Origin: Rhododendron vialii
Lineage: Eukaryota; Streptophyta; Magnoliopsida; Ericales; Ericaceae
Length of the DNA: 64,000 nucleotides
Assembly: GCF_030253575.1 (NCBI RefSeq)
Contig: NC_080558.1
Location: forward strand, 9,930,001 to 9,994,000
Direction of reading: 5' to 3'
In this document: in pieces, positions 10,511 through 20,615 of the stretch
How positions within the stretch are numbered: position 1 is the stretch's first letter
Layout: each line of letters opens with the position of its first letter
Made by a program: the position numbers and the translations under genes
The notes under the pieces: model-generated
What the model was told of the DNA's origin: nothing
Databases searched by the model: none
What the model saw: the letters and a program-made list of their open reading frames with translations, nothing else

Positions 10511-13100
10511 CTCTAAATCTGAAATGGTCCGGAGAATCTCTAAGAACACTAGACAATGAGGGATGAGAGATATTGGTCATGAAACCGCGTATATGATAGT
10601 GACGGAAATATTGGTCAAAAGAATATCCTCATATCAGGATCCGGGAATTCTATAGCACGCTGTCGATGTTGTTTTGTTTCTCCCATATTAAAGGACGACT
10701 TGACGCGCCAACATCTTTCTTCCTTGCCTCGCTATTCTAAACAATTCAGTGGAAGAAGTTAGGGATCCAAGAAATTATACTCCCTTGCATCAAATTTGTA
10801 ATTAAACATTCAATGTCAAATCATAAGAAAATTAATTATACAATGTAAACAAAATAACTTTCTAATTAAACAAGACCAGTTTGTATGCTTCGTACACAAT
10901 CAAAAGGTTCATTGCTGTTATGGGCAGGGCCATGCACCATAACTCTTTTAGCTCTTCTATTACAAAAACAGAGAGAAACAGAGCATATAATACATACATA
11001 CAAATACGTGCATACAAACACAAACACAGTGGCGGTGTTGGGATTTAAAATTGGAGTGACACTAAAAATTATCAATTTTCTTTAAAGAGTACATGTTCTA
11101 AAGTTAACAAATCATAAAACCAAAATAATAATTAGTACCTATTTTCATAGTTTAATCATCAATCGACATAGAAAAAATAGTTTGACACTCTATTAAGCTG
11201 GAACTTGACGTTTTTTATTTCCAGAAATCGTTCATTACCAATTGCCTCGGCCCGTTACATACATAAATTCATGTATTTACAAATTTATATAGGCAGTGCC
11301 ATTCGCCATAGCTCTTTTAGCTCCTCTATTACCTGGACAGAGAAGAAACAGAGCACATATACATGCATACATTGACACAGCCAGGATTTAACATCGGAGG
11401 TTGCGTCCGAAACTGTAAAAAAGAAAAGAGTAAAATTATTTAAAGTTAAGTGTTCATGATATCAAAAAATTTATACATTCTGATAGTTTAATTCCCCTTC
11501 TAGTATCACAATCTGTCCGTACTGTATTTAGGAGAAACCTACCTCAGATAACTATACCACTCTGGGTTGGATCCGGTCAAGTTTCGTCTGGCCAGTTTGA
11601 TCCATTTTTTTCATCCGAACTATTTAAAAATATTTTGAACGACCCAGATTTGTTTGGGGTGTTTAGAATATTTTTTAATAAAAATTTACATAAACAAATC
11701 TGAGCCGTCCAAAATACTTTTGGACGGCTCTGATAAAAAAAAATGGACTGAACAAGTCTGGACCAAATTTGACAGGATCCGTTGTATACAGTACACTGGT
11801 TCTAATTGATACATTCATATCATGTTGCGGATAACTTTATCTCTATGAGTTGCACTCCTACACAGTGCTTATTTTCGCCAAGACAAGAAAGGGAAAAAAC
11901 TTTTCTCTCTATAAGTTGCTGTAAACACGGGGTCCCATCAGCTCACTGAGCCTAAAAAACTCAGGGATGGCCCTGTGCTTTCACCAATCCCATTTGTATA
12001 AATACCAATATCTGATAATAAGTTGTACTGGTGTTGACCTAAAATGTTCCTCAATCGAAATCGACAGAGTTTTGAGAAAACAACACTCGGATAATGTTTG
12101 ATATGATTTCTAAATGCATTATGTTTGTATTAAAAAAGTGTACAATATTGAATTGTAACTCATTTGACACAATTTTCTGAAGGTCAATATTCTCGACAAG
12201 CTTTAAAACTGGACCGAACTGGTTGGAGCAACACTTGACTGGACCATTGCCCTAAAAGCACCCGATCAATTGAAGAGAAAGAACGTTGACAAGGAATGAT
12301 CCTATAAAGAGAGAACGTTCCCTTTGGGTAAACTTTGTTCACCGAGGTTTGTCGTAGTGACAAATACCCTTCACGTGTGAGACCGACTATAAACCTCCTT
12401 TGGTTTTCAAGATTAATTTCATTGTTATCCAACCAACAACTATTCGACAATACACGTGATGAAATTAGTCAAAAGTGGCTTATATTGACAAATACACCCG
12501 TTTCAATAATAGAATAACTAATGAAAAGCTCTCAATTATCAGTTTTTTTGAACAAAAAGTAATAAATTTATACTTTAGAACAACAAAAAAATGGTTCTTT
12601 TTTAGTGGTAAAAATTCAGTAGTTGTTTATAGATTTTACGTTTTGTTTTTGTCAAAATAGCTTCTCCTTAACGGGTAAAACAAAGTCATTTTGATTCAAA
12701 ATAAAAAGAGAGTTGATAGTTTCTATTACTTTTTTATTATTCGAAAGGGTTAATTTTTGGATGTAATTAACTTTTGGATCTTTTCATCATGTGTTTGGAC
12801 AATAGTTGTCAACTAGGCGTGTCAGTGAAACACACATAGAAATCAAATGAGTTTATTGTAATTTACCCTTGTTTGTAACTGTAATAGTAGTATATTAGGG
12901 TGACCAGTTAAGTTATGTACGTCTCGATTATTAAGTTTACTTGATCAATTTATAGACCGGAGATAATTTTGAAGTGAGCTAAACAAGATAAACCTGTAGA
13001 TTTTTCCTGTTCTATATGTTTCTCCGCTAAGTCCAAGGATCCTTGGATTAGATGAGACAATCTAAATCTAAACCATATATCGGTGCAATTATTCCTCATA
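10511..13100. repeat. Upstream block of copy 2 (duplicated three or more times)
   Basis: The stretch shares long similar segments with 31080-32500 and 61000-63300: the TTAGGGATCCAAGAAATTATA segment, the CACGGGGTCCCAT...CCATTTGTA segment near 11930-12000, and CAATCGAAATCGACAGAG near 12053. It holds promoter and spacer DNA duplicated with the genes. The only likely insert I can place is the hairpin at 11564-11788. No coding region is supported. Confidence 0.65.
11564..11788. mobile_element. MITE-like hairpin inserted in the copy 2 upstream block
   Basis: The ends GGATCCGGTCAAGTTTCG and the complement of AAATTTGACAGGATCC form an imperfect terminal inverted repeat with GGATCC at both tips. The paralogous blocks near 31680 and 61975 lack this segment, which supports insertion. 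It is non-coding. Confidence 0.6.
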
Positions 13101-13129
13101 CTTGTAATAAGGTGGCCGAAAGAAACAAA

Positions 13130-13510
13130 AAAAGAAGTTACCTTGTAAGATTCCAGAAGTTGATTGATGACTTTCCCCTGCCAAAAATGTCAACTTGCCT
13201 CACTCTTTTTCCGTCAATGCTTCGATAACCTCGAGTATGGGGGGGGGGGGGGGGGGAAGAAATTGATGAAATGAAAAGGGGAGGACCAGATGCAACGTAA
13301 CATGATCGAAAGAAGGTTAATCCATGACTCGAACCTGCAACAGCAAGCGGGTCTTGTGCAAAATTCTCCATCTCTAAAGCTGAAATGGTCAGTAGGAGAA
13401 ACCGCGTTGATGAAATTGATTGCCGAACACTTGTAAAACAGGACAGGCGGTTTGGTCGTGGTTTTCAATTCGTGGTCTGCGGCAGTTTTATTACTAACTA
13501 GTAAAAAGCC
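13130..13510 (-). pseudogene. Orphan N-terminal/leader fragment (L2)
   Basis: On the minus strand it has the kinase leader, the start MENFAQDPLA at 13371, and about 18 related codons. It then diverges into a run of 18 G (C on the coding strand) at 13239-13256 and the recurrent CAAG/GTAACTT unit at 13136-13200. No kinase domain follows. It is probably a leftover of unequal duplication, though a transcribed short first exon cannot be excluded. Confidence 0.55.
13239..13256 (+). repeat. G18 homopolymer
   Basis: A run of 18 G between the GATAACCTCGAG segment and GAAGAAATTG. It occupies the place where (GA)n microsatellites lie in the sister units at 7.3, 23.3 and 63.5 kb. Confidence 0.9.
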
Positions 13511-14186
13511 ACATGCTGGAGTATGCCCATCTCAATTTTTGTTTTTGTTTATAATTACTTTTAGCTAATGAAATTTTTACTCATATTTTTACTTAAATTT
13601 AAGTGAAAATTTGAGTAAGTGATGGAGATGCTCTAACAAGATAAACTTGCAGCAGTTTTTTGCCCTAGACATTTTCATGTTTATTTATACGTTTATAATT
13701 TGCTTGCTAGTTGTTAAATTAAGGGGAAGTGTTTAGACTAAATGAATTATTTTGTAAGATAATGATTAAACCCTTCGCAAATTTTTTTCGCATTTGCTTG
13801 GGAAATTTGTTTCGGCGAGAGAAATTAAAATATTGTAAAAAGTATGGATTAGAATTGAAAAACAACAGAATAAAACAGCAAATAAGATTTAAAAACTATC
13901 TGTTGTGGATTGTATTCAGTTTTAGTGTACTTTTGTTCGCTCATAGGAGTACTTAATTTTTCACTTATAAAAATTCCTCCAGTCAAGACCAATTGAAAAA
14001 TATGCAAATAAAAAAAAAAGAAAAGAAAGAAAAGTGAAGGGATAAGATTTGAGAGGCAATTAAGGAGAGAGAACTTGTGGTTGATTTGACACTTTGACTA
14101 ATTGACTACCAATGAGAATGTTTGAGTACGAGTTCAATTTTGTTCACTCTCACCAAATAAGGGTGATGTTGGATTTTTTAGTCCCT
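13511..14186. other. Duplicated spacer
   Basis: Matches 24660-25140 with divergence (AGACTAAATGAATT...GATAATGATTAAACCC, then TTGACACTTTGACTAATTG). No gene is seen. Confidence 0.5.
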
Positions 14187-14800
14187 TTTTTTTTTTAACA
14201 CATTAAATTCATTTCATAACGAAACCTGTAGGCAATACAGATTTCATCAAAAAATACAAGAATAAGTCAAAACTACTCAGACTTCTATACAGGCACCCCC
14301 TGCAGAAGCAAAACCGGCGAAATCACCAGATGAGAACCAATCAAGGCCTAGATAGTATAGAATCCAAACGGACCGGACCTCAACTCAAACCCGATAAGCG
14401 CATATGAAATCTGGATGGCGAGAGCCGTTCACCGGAGCAGAAGTCAGTACTAGACCCTATCACCGACAACAGCACCTGGAAGAACCTCAACCCACCAATA
14501 ACCACAAACAACCCCAACTTCGGACGATCCTCAATAGGTGCCAGATTATTCGCCCACCTCCTCTTCCACACCAGATTTGGGGAAGCCAAACTGGTACCAA
14601 ACCGGACTGATTTGGGGGAAACCCAAATCAGCCGGTAGAAACCGAGCCAAACGGTCGGAAAAAAAGAAAGACAAAGAAAGAAAAACCCTAACCTCAACGC
14701 CGCCCCCCACCTCGTTGTTATTCGCAACCCACCACCTACGCCCCCTGAACCGTCAGCCCCGCCACCAGATCTTGAGGTCACCACAAAATCAAACAAGCAT
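14187..14800 (-). mobile_element. Possible LINE 3' fragment with poly-A tail
   Basis: Read on the minus strand, the segment ends in ...ATGAAATGAATTTAATGTGTT followed by a run of A, like a retroposed 3' end. The body is more GC-rich than its surroundings. No reverse transcriptase motif is visible, so the class is uncertain. Confidence 0.35.
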
Positions 14801-15307
14801 AAGAAAAAATAAAGAACACAGAATTTCGGTGGTTCATTCTCAATACCTACTCCACAAACAAAAGAGAAATTTCACTATATTAATTGAGTACAATGAGATA
14901 GGAAAATATTAATCTCTAAGCCAACGCTCAGTAATATTTTTTTATCTCTCCATCACTCTCACAACATATTTTGGGGGTGTTTGGCAACCCCATTTTCCCA
15001 TTCCCATTTTTGCATTTTGGGTGTTTGGCACCCCATTATGAGAACTCATTCTGGGAGAATGGATTCATGGGTTTTCACTTTAGAAGCAAAAACCCAAAAT
15101 CTGCTCAGGAGGAGCTATTCTCACTTTTGCCTTTTCCCATTTTCTAGTCAATTACCAAAATACCCACTTCTCCTTCCTTTATTTACCAGTTTTGCCCCCC
15201 TCCTCTTATCCACTTGTTTCCTCTCCTGTTCACACCAGACGGCAAATCCACTTATTTCCCATTTTCTTTTCTTTTTTTTTTTTTGCTTCAGTTCGTACGT
15301 ATTGGAC

Positions 15308-15317
15308 GTGGTGTGTG

Positions 15318-15348
<31 letters not shown>

Positions 15349-15351
15349 TTT
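15308..15351 (+). repeat. (GT)n-T(n) microsatellite
   Basis: About eleven GT units are followed by a run of about 20 T. Confidence 0.9.
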
Positions 15352-15501
15352 GCTTTAGTTGGTACTTTAATTTGTTTGCTAATATTAAGGGTTTGTGTTT
15401 GTTTTATTGTTCTTTATATTATGAGGTATGTGTTTGGCGTTAAATTAAAGTGGTGGAATTTCTTATTTCAAATATTACTTGTAACATGGTCTTATTATTT
15501 A

Positions 15502-15772
15502 CTCCCTCCGTCCCTTATTTATAGTCCGGTATTTCATTTTGGGCTGTCCCTTAATAAGTGTCCATTTTGTAAAGTTAGTAGGTAAAAGTTGGTGAATTGC
15601 CTATTTTGTCCCTAAAAGTAGATTACATTTTAAAAAGTAAGTGAGTAAAAGTGTAATGATGATGGGTAAGTAGGAAAAGTGGAGAAAAAAGTTGATGTGA
15701 AAGGTATAATGATGATGTCTTTTTAATAAGTTGGAATTACGAAGCAGAACACTTAAAAAGGGACGGAGGGAG
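15502..15772. mobile_element. Stowaway/mariner-type MITE
   Basis: Ends CTCCCTCCGTCCCTT and AAGGGACGGAGGGAG are exact inverted repeats flanked by TA on both sides. The element is 271 bases and non-coding. Confidence 0.85.
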
Positions 15773-16608
15773 TAAATTTTAAAATACCAAATAAAAAATT
15801 ATCGAATGTCTTCCTTACACCTCACATTTGAAAATGAAGAAATGAAAAAATTAAATATTATAAAAAAATATTTTAACACAATAATAACGGCCAAAGTCAA
15901 AAAGAAAACAAAATTGGTATACCTTTTAAAACAATAATAAAGGCCAAGGGCAACTTGGTAAAAAATCAATCCATAATTCATTTTCATCATTCATCTACCA
16001 AACACTACTACTGTTCCAAAATACATTCTGCACATATCTTCCAAACACTCTTTCATTCTTCAAAACACATTCTGACCATAATCCAAAAAGCTAAAAAGCC
16101 AAATAACTGAAAATGAAAAGCCAAAAAGTAGGCTCCCAAATACCCCATTTATCCCATTAATTGGTATTTATAAACTTGGAGAGATCCCCTTTCCTATTCG
16201 GACTAGGAAACACACTAAGAATGAAACTCTTCCAACTAAGTTATACCACCGAGTATGGAACTCTTCCAACTTGTCATAAGATTTGATTCTCTAACCAAAA
16301 CCGAATATACCATACCTACACGTGAATAATTACCAAGCATCACCTCAATAGATTATCACACATGGTTGAAGCCTAACAGGTGAACATTACCTCTACTTTT
16401 ACTAACGTCTTGCCTATTCGATACACAAGAACGGGGAAAAAAATATGAGTGAAAACTTTTTCCAACCCTATTGTCCTATGCATCAGTGAGTTGACATATA
16501 TGACTTTTAAAATTTATTTCATTTTCTCGCAAAAATAATAATAAATTCCACAACATTGAGAAAACAAAGATAGAAAGAAAAAAAATGATAGGTTTCATGC
16601 AAAATAAA

Positions 16609-16663
<55 letters not shown>
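16609..16663 (+). repeat. (GT)n(AT)n compound microsatellite
   Basis: Thirteen GT units run into about fourteen AT units. Confidence 0.9.
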
Positions 16664-16665
<2 letters not shown>

Positions 16666-17350
16666 GTTATTTATTATGCAAAATAAAATATAATTAGCGT
16701 CTTTTTTTTTTTTGCTTGGCAATATAATTAGCATCTTACTCGTTTGATGCACAAGGATCGAAAAAAATTAGTGAGAACTTTTACTCCCTTTCTCAGTGGA
16801 TTGGCGTGTATGGCTCTTTGAATTTACTCCCTTTTTTCACACAAAATCAAGAAAATTTCACAACAATAAAAAAATGAAGAAGACATAGGTTTCAAGGAGT
16901 ATTAATTTGTTACGTTATTCATTCATAACATGGTGGAAAATAGTGAAAACAAGTGTGACCCATGAATGTATTCAACTACACAATTGAAAAGTCACATAAA
17001 CCCCTTTTTGTCTCGTGTTCTCTTCTTCTTTTTTCTTAATTGAATGTTTGTTGGTTTGACCGATTGCTAATTACCCATTGGTGTTAATCTGGTATAGTTA
17101 TGCAAAAATGTTGATCATAGCAAGATACCCACCACAACCAAGCAGTCCACCAGCAGACCTTGAAAAAAAAAATTAATTATAACAGTCCACCATACTAATT
17201 TATCAGGTAATTTGGAAAACTAGATAAATACAAATATTTACATAAGAAATCAACCACATTATTTAAGGATTGTGTGAAAATCCCAGACCCTAAAGTGCAG
17301 AAATACTAGGTTAGTGATTGGATCCATTACAATTTCTACCCTGAGGATGA
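16664..17350. other. 3' flank of copy 4
   Basis: Bases 17110-17340 match the 3' flanks of copy 1 (1-230) and copy 5 (28575-28800), including ACCACAACCAAGCAGTCC and TTATCAGGTAATTTGG. This is probably the shared 3' UTR and downstream region. Part of 16440-16930 recurs at 25180-25400. Confidence 0.6.
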
Positions 17351-19732
17351 CTAGTATCCTGATGAGGATATAGCACTCCATGGTGGAACCAAATCTGAAA
17401 TAAGATATTTCTGTCTACCGATTATGAACTCGCTTTCGCCAGAAATGATGTCATTGTAGGATCTAGGGCCGTCGGCCATATGTAACTCATCACCCATCTC
17501 GATGGAATTTTCCCAAGCCTCTTGCATTTTCAATGAACATTGAAGGCTGTCTAACACATCTTTCATAGAAGGGCGTCGGATCCCCTCATAAGGCAGGCAG
17601 CTTAGAGCTAGATTGACATAGTGCCTAAAACATTCAGGAGCGATTTTTCCGATAAGGTATGGATCAATCACCTCATCGATAGTTCCTATTCCGACGCATA
17701 CGCGGAACCAATCAACTAACCAAATCTCATTCCACCAAAGCTCATTCTTGTTTTGGTTGGAAGAAAAAGGGGTCTTAGCACATAATACTTCCAACAACAC
17801 GATGCCGAAAGCAAACACGTCAGTTTTCTTTGTCACTTTAGAAGTGCGCAGGTACTCAGGATCCAAATATGCATATGTGCCACACACAGCTGTTTCCACA
17901 CCCTTAGTTGCCTTGCTATTGTGAATCGGTAAGGACATTTCAAAAGCGGCAATTTTCGCGACCCATTCATTGTCCAAAAAAACGTTTGATGATGTTATGT
18001 CACGGTGGACGAATTGTTGCTCTTTGTTTGTATGGAGGTATTGGAGACCTTGTGCAATGCCGATGCAAATCTCAAGCCGCTTTTTCCAATGAAGTGGATC
18101 GTTATGGGTTTCGTGGAGACGACTTTCCAATGTCCCATTTACCATGTAATCGTACACGAGGATTAACTCATGCTTCTCTTTACAAAATCCCATCAAAGAG
18201 ACTATGTTAGCGTGACGAGGAAGTGATTGTACCCCAATCTCGGCACTAACTAGTCTGGCCGAGTGTGCCTCTCTCGCTTCGTACCGTTTGATCATAACTG
18301 CACGAGTTCCCCCCGCCATACATCCCTTGTATGACCTAAACCAACTATATCGGCCGATCAAAAGACCGTCATTGAAATCATTTGTGGCAGCCTGAATCTC
18401 CGGAAGTGAGAAACGGTGGTATACCGATTGGGTAAGGACATCTAAAATTGGTACTCCACCATTGTTTAAACCGTTGCTCTCCCCTGCTCTCAACCAACGA
18501 TTCATACCCATACCCATAGGCACAAGCTTTATGCCCTGAAACGCCTTTGCAATACTTCCCTGCGATCTTCCCTTACGCTCATGCAATACCAATGCAATCT
18601 CAAGGCTCTTCGCTACTTCAGACATTGTAGGCCTTTTCTTTGGTTCAGTATTTAAACAATTGTTCGCAAGTTTTGCAAAGTACTTAAGACTATGTGGTGT
18701 TGTTTCTCCATTAAGAGAGGGATCGATGATTCGGTCAAGCTTTCCCTTTTCGATGTACATTTTTGCCCAATTAATTAGACTAATTTGTTCCTCCTCGAGT
18801 CTATCATCTAACGGTGGCCGACCACACAAGACTTCCAACAACACGACTCCGAAGGCATACACATCAGATTTCCTAGTTACTTGACCAGTGATGAAATATT
18901 CTGGATCCCAATATCCTCTTGTTGCTTTTACTTTTGTGCTAACATGGGTTGTTGCTTGGCTTGTAATGAGTTTACATATCCCAAAATCAGAAATCTTTGC
19001 TACCAAATTCTCGTCCAACAAAATATTTGTGGTCTTCACATCTCGGTGTATGATACGTTGTTCGGTACCAGTATGAAGATAGTCGAGTCCTCGTGCAGCA
19101 CCAAAGCAAATGTTGAGCCTTTGAGCCCATGTTAGATGAGATATACTTTTACTACTTTCTTTTCTACTGGATTTGTAAAGATGATTGGCGAGATTTCCAA
19201 GTGCTATATATTCGTAAACAAGAATCATCTCATGATTTTCGTTGCAATAACCGATGAGCGAAACAAGATTAAAATGATGGAACTTTGAAAGCAATTTTAC
19301 CTCTGTCCAAAATTCTTCAGCTCCTTGGTTGGACTCGGCATTCAACCGCTTTATGGCAACAACGGTAGTTGAGGCACCATTACTGATGAACCCTTTATAT
19401 ACCTTACCGAATCCCCCAATCCCGATAACCAATGCATCGTCAAAAATGTTAGTAGCTACTTGTACCTCATCCAGTGTAAAGCGACGACAAGATCCCTCTG
19501 ACTGAATCACACCACCAACGATTCGATTCTGACTCTTTGAAATGGGCAACCGGTAGGACGAGGCTCCAGGTAGAGCAGGGTCCGAAGAGGGTAAGACGTC
19601 GGAAACCTTCGTCTCATTCCTAGAAAGACTATTTCCGTTACTCAAATCCGTACCACTAGTGACATTGGTGGCAAGGCATACTGGTTGACTAACTTGCCCT
19701 TCTTCGAAATTCTGGCTGTCTAAAGATGACAT
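17351..19732 (-). CDS. Tandem kinase-pseudokinase protein, copy 4 (CrRLK1L-like, no ectodomain)
   Basis: Open from Met at 19732 to the stop at 17351, 793 residues in one exon. The N-terminal 90 residues are Ser/Asn-rich, without signal peptide or membrane segment, and lack the NPF repeats of copy 1. Kinase 1 (about 95-385) has loop GIGGFG, AIK, HRDVKTTN and DFG with a DPEYF segment, so it should be active. Kinase 2 (about 465-760) has a degraded loop (IGRYSWFRSYKG), retains MIKRY and HRD, and carries AFE where DFG belongs: a pseudokinase. The end has RRPSMKDVL and QEAWENS, then YLISDLVPPW. It shares 3' flanks with copies 1 and 5, but its region upstream of 19733 is unlike the others, so its control may differ. 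Function is inferred: kinase-pseudokinase signalling, possibly defence. Confidence 0.88.
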   Translation of the reverse strand: MSSLDSQNFEEGQVSQPVCLATNVTSGTDLSNGNSLSRNETKVSDVLPSSDPALPGASSYRLPISKSQNRIVGGVIQSEGSCRRFTLDEVQVATNIFDDALVIGIGGFGKVYKGFISNGASTTVVAIKRLNAESNQGAEEFWTEVKLLSKFHHFNLVSLIGYCNENHEMILVYEYIALGNLANHLYKSSRKESSKSISHLTWAQRLNICFGAARGLDYLHTGTEQRIIHRDVKTTNILLDENLVAKISDFGICKLITSQATTHVSTKVKATRGYWDPEYFITGQVTRKSDVYAFGVVLLEVLCGRPPLDDRLEEEQISLINWAKMYIEKGKLDRIIDPSLNGETTPHSLKYFAKLANNCLNTEPKKRPTMSEVAKSLEIALVLHERKGRSQGSIAKAFQGIKLVPMGMGMNRWLRAGESNGLNNGGVPILDVLTQSVYHRFSLPEIQAATNDFNDGLLIGRYSWFRSYKGCMAGGTRAVMIKRYEAREAHSARLVSAEIGVQSLPRHANIVSLMGFCKEKHELILVYDYMVNGTLESRLHETHNDPLHWKKRLEICIGIAQGLQYLHTNKEQQFVHRDITSSNVFLDNEWVAKIAAFEMSLPIHNSKATKGVETAVCGTYAYLDPEYLRTSKVTKKTDVFAFGIVLLEVLCAKTPFSSNQNKNELWWNEIWLVDWFRVCVGIGTIDEVIDPYLIGKIAPECFRHYVNLALSCLPYEGIRRPSMKDVLDSLQCSLKMQEAWENSIEMGDELHMADGPRSYNDIISGESEFIIGRQKYLISDLVPPWSAISSSGY

Positions 19733-19895
19733 ATTTCGTAGAATCTCTAAGGAACACTGGCAGCAACTTTAAGAATGGGGAATTTGGAGATCGAGTTCAC
19801 CGGTGATGGAGGAGAGAGAGGAAAGTGGATGAGAGAAGCAATTGGTAGTGTTTGAAGCCGCCTTTGAGGAATTGTTTAGGAAAACGGTGATCTTA
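19733..19895 (-). promoter_or_regulatory. Copy 4 leader, divergent from its paralogs
   Basis: Only the first bases upstream of the start (CGTAGAATCTCTAAGGAACACTGG) recall the family leader. Beyond about 19775 the bases (AATGGGGAATTTGGAGATCG, then GGAGAGAGAGG) do not match copies 1, 2, 5 or 6. A MITE-like repeat begins near 19905. Confidence 0.4.
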
Positions 19896-19904
19896 TGGAA
19901 AAGT

Positions 19905-20165
19905 CTACGATACACATATTTTAAATGGGTATACCATATGCACCTATTTTATGGTTCATTCATAACATTCTAGTATGTTTCGTAACTTTTGTTCTAGAAT
20001 TTATAACCTTTCAGCAGTACGATTCGTAACATTTTCATTATGATTCATAACATTTTGGTGTATCTCATAACCTTTATACGATTCGTAATTTTTTAACAAT
20101 ACGATTCATAACATTTTTTCTATAATTCATACATTTTGGGGGTGCATATGATACACACCTAAATA
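19905..20165. mobile_element. MITE-like element built of an ATTCATAACATTTT motif
   Basis: The motif (G)ATTC(A/G)TAACATTTT and close variants recur about eight times within some 200 bases. The outer ends (GTATACCATATGCACC and GGTGCATATGATACAC) are near-complements, suggesting one inverted-repeat element. It is non-coding. Confidence 0.5.
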
Positions 20166-20329
20166 AGGGGTGTTTATTGTAATCTTTCCCCTTAAATTTT
20201 TTTGAACAAGTCTTATTAAAGAAAACAAGTCTAATAAAGAAGGGTAAAGAAGCGGATCAAAAAAAAAAAAGAAGGGTAAAGAATCTTGCTGCTGACACAG
20301 CAAGTCTGTGCACAGATTGCGTTGTGGGG

Positions 20330-20615
20330 CCCACTAAAGATCCCATACAAATAATCCGATCTGTTAATTATGTTTAAAACATTTTTTCAAGGGCCTCCGC
20401 CAAAAATTAGCTCAATCCGATACCTATAAATGCTTTATCTAATCATCTAACTCTTCATTCAGGTTTTTAGAGAATGAAAAGTTAGTCGATTAGATCAAAT
20501 ACTTATAGGTATTGGATTGAGCTGATTTTTTTTTAGGGAGCCCTTGAGAAAATATTTTAAACATAATGAATGGCTCGAATCACTTGTGTGAGACCCGTGA
20601 TAGGCCCTACATAGC
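20330..20615. mobile_element. MITE-like inverted repeat, related to 25590-25875
   Basis: The left arm (GGGCCCACTA...GTTTAAAACATTTTTTCAAGG) is complementary to the right arm (CCTTGAGAAAATATTTTAAAC...GATAGGCCC). A second copy with the same plan lies at 25590-25875. Neither codes for a protein. Confidence 0.5.

Larger units (their letters stand above)
14969..16147. mobile_element. Possible DNA transposon derivative (GGGTGTTTGG ends)
   Basis: The left end (GGGGGTGTTTGGCAACCCC) is roughly complementary to the right end (GGCTCCCAAATACCCC). GTGTTTGGCACCCCA recurs just inside the left end. The interior is non-coding and holds a GT/T microsatellite (15308-15351) and a complete Stowaway-type MITE (15502-15772). 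I could not settle the target duplication. Confidence 0.4.

Noticed and set aside
16519-16752. Frame with Ile-Tyr and Thr-His runs
   Set aside because: Translation of the GT/AT microsatellite.
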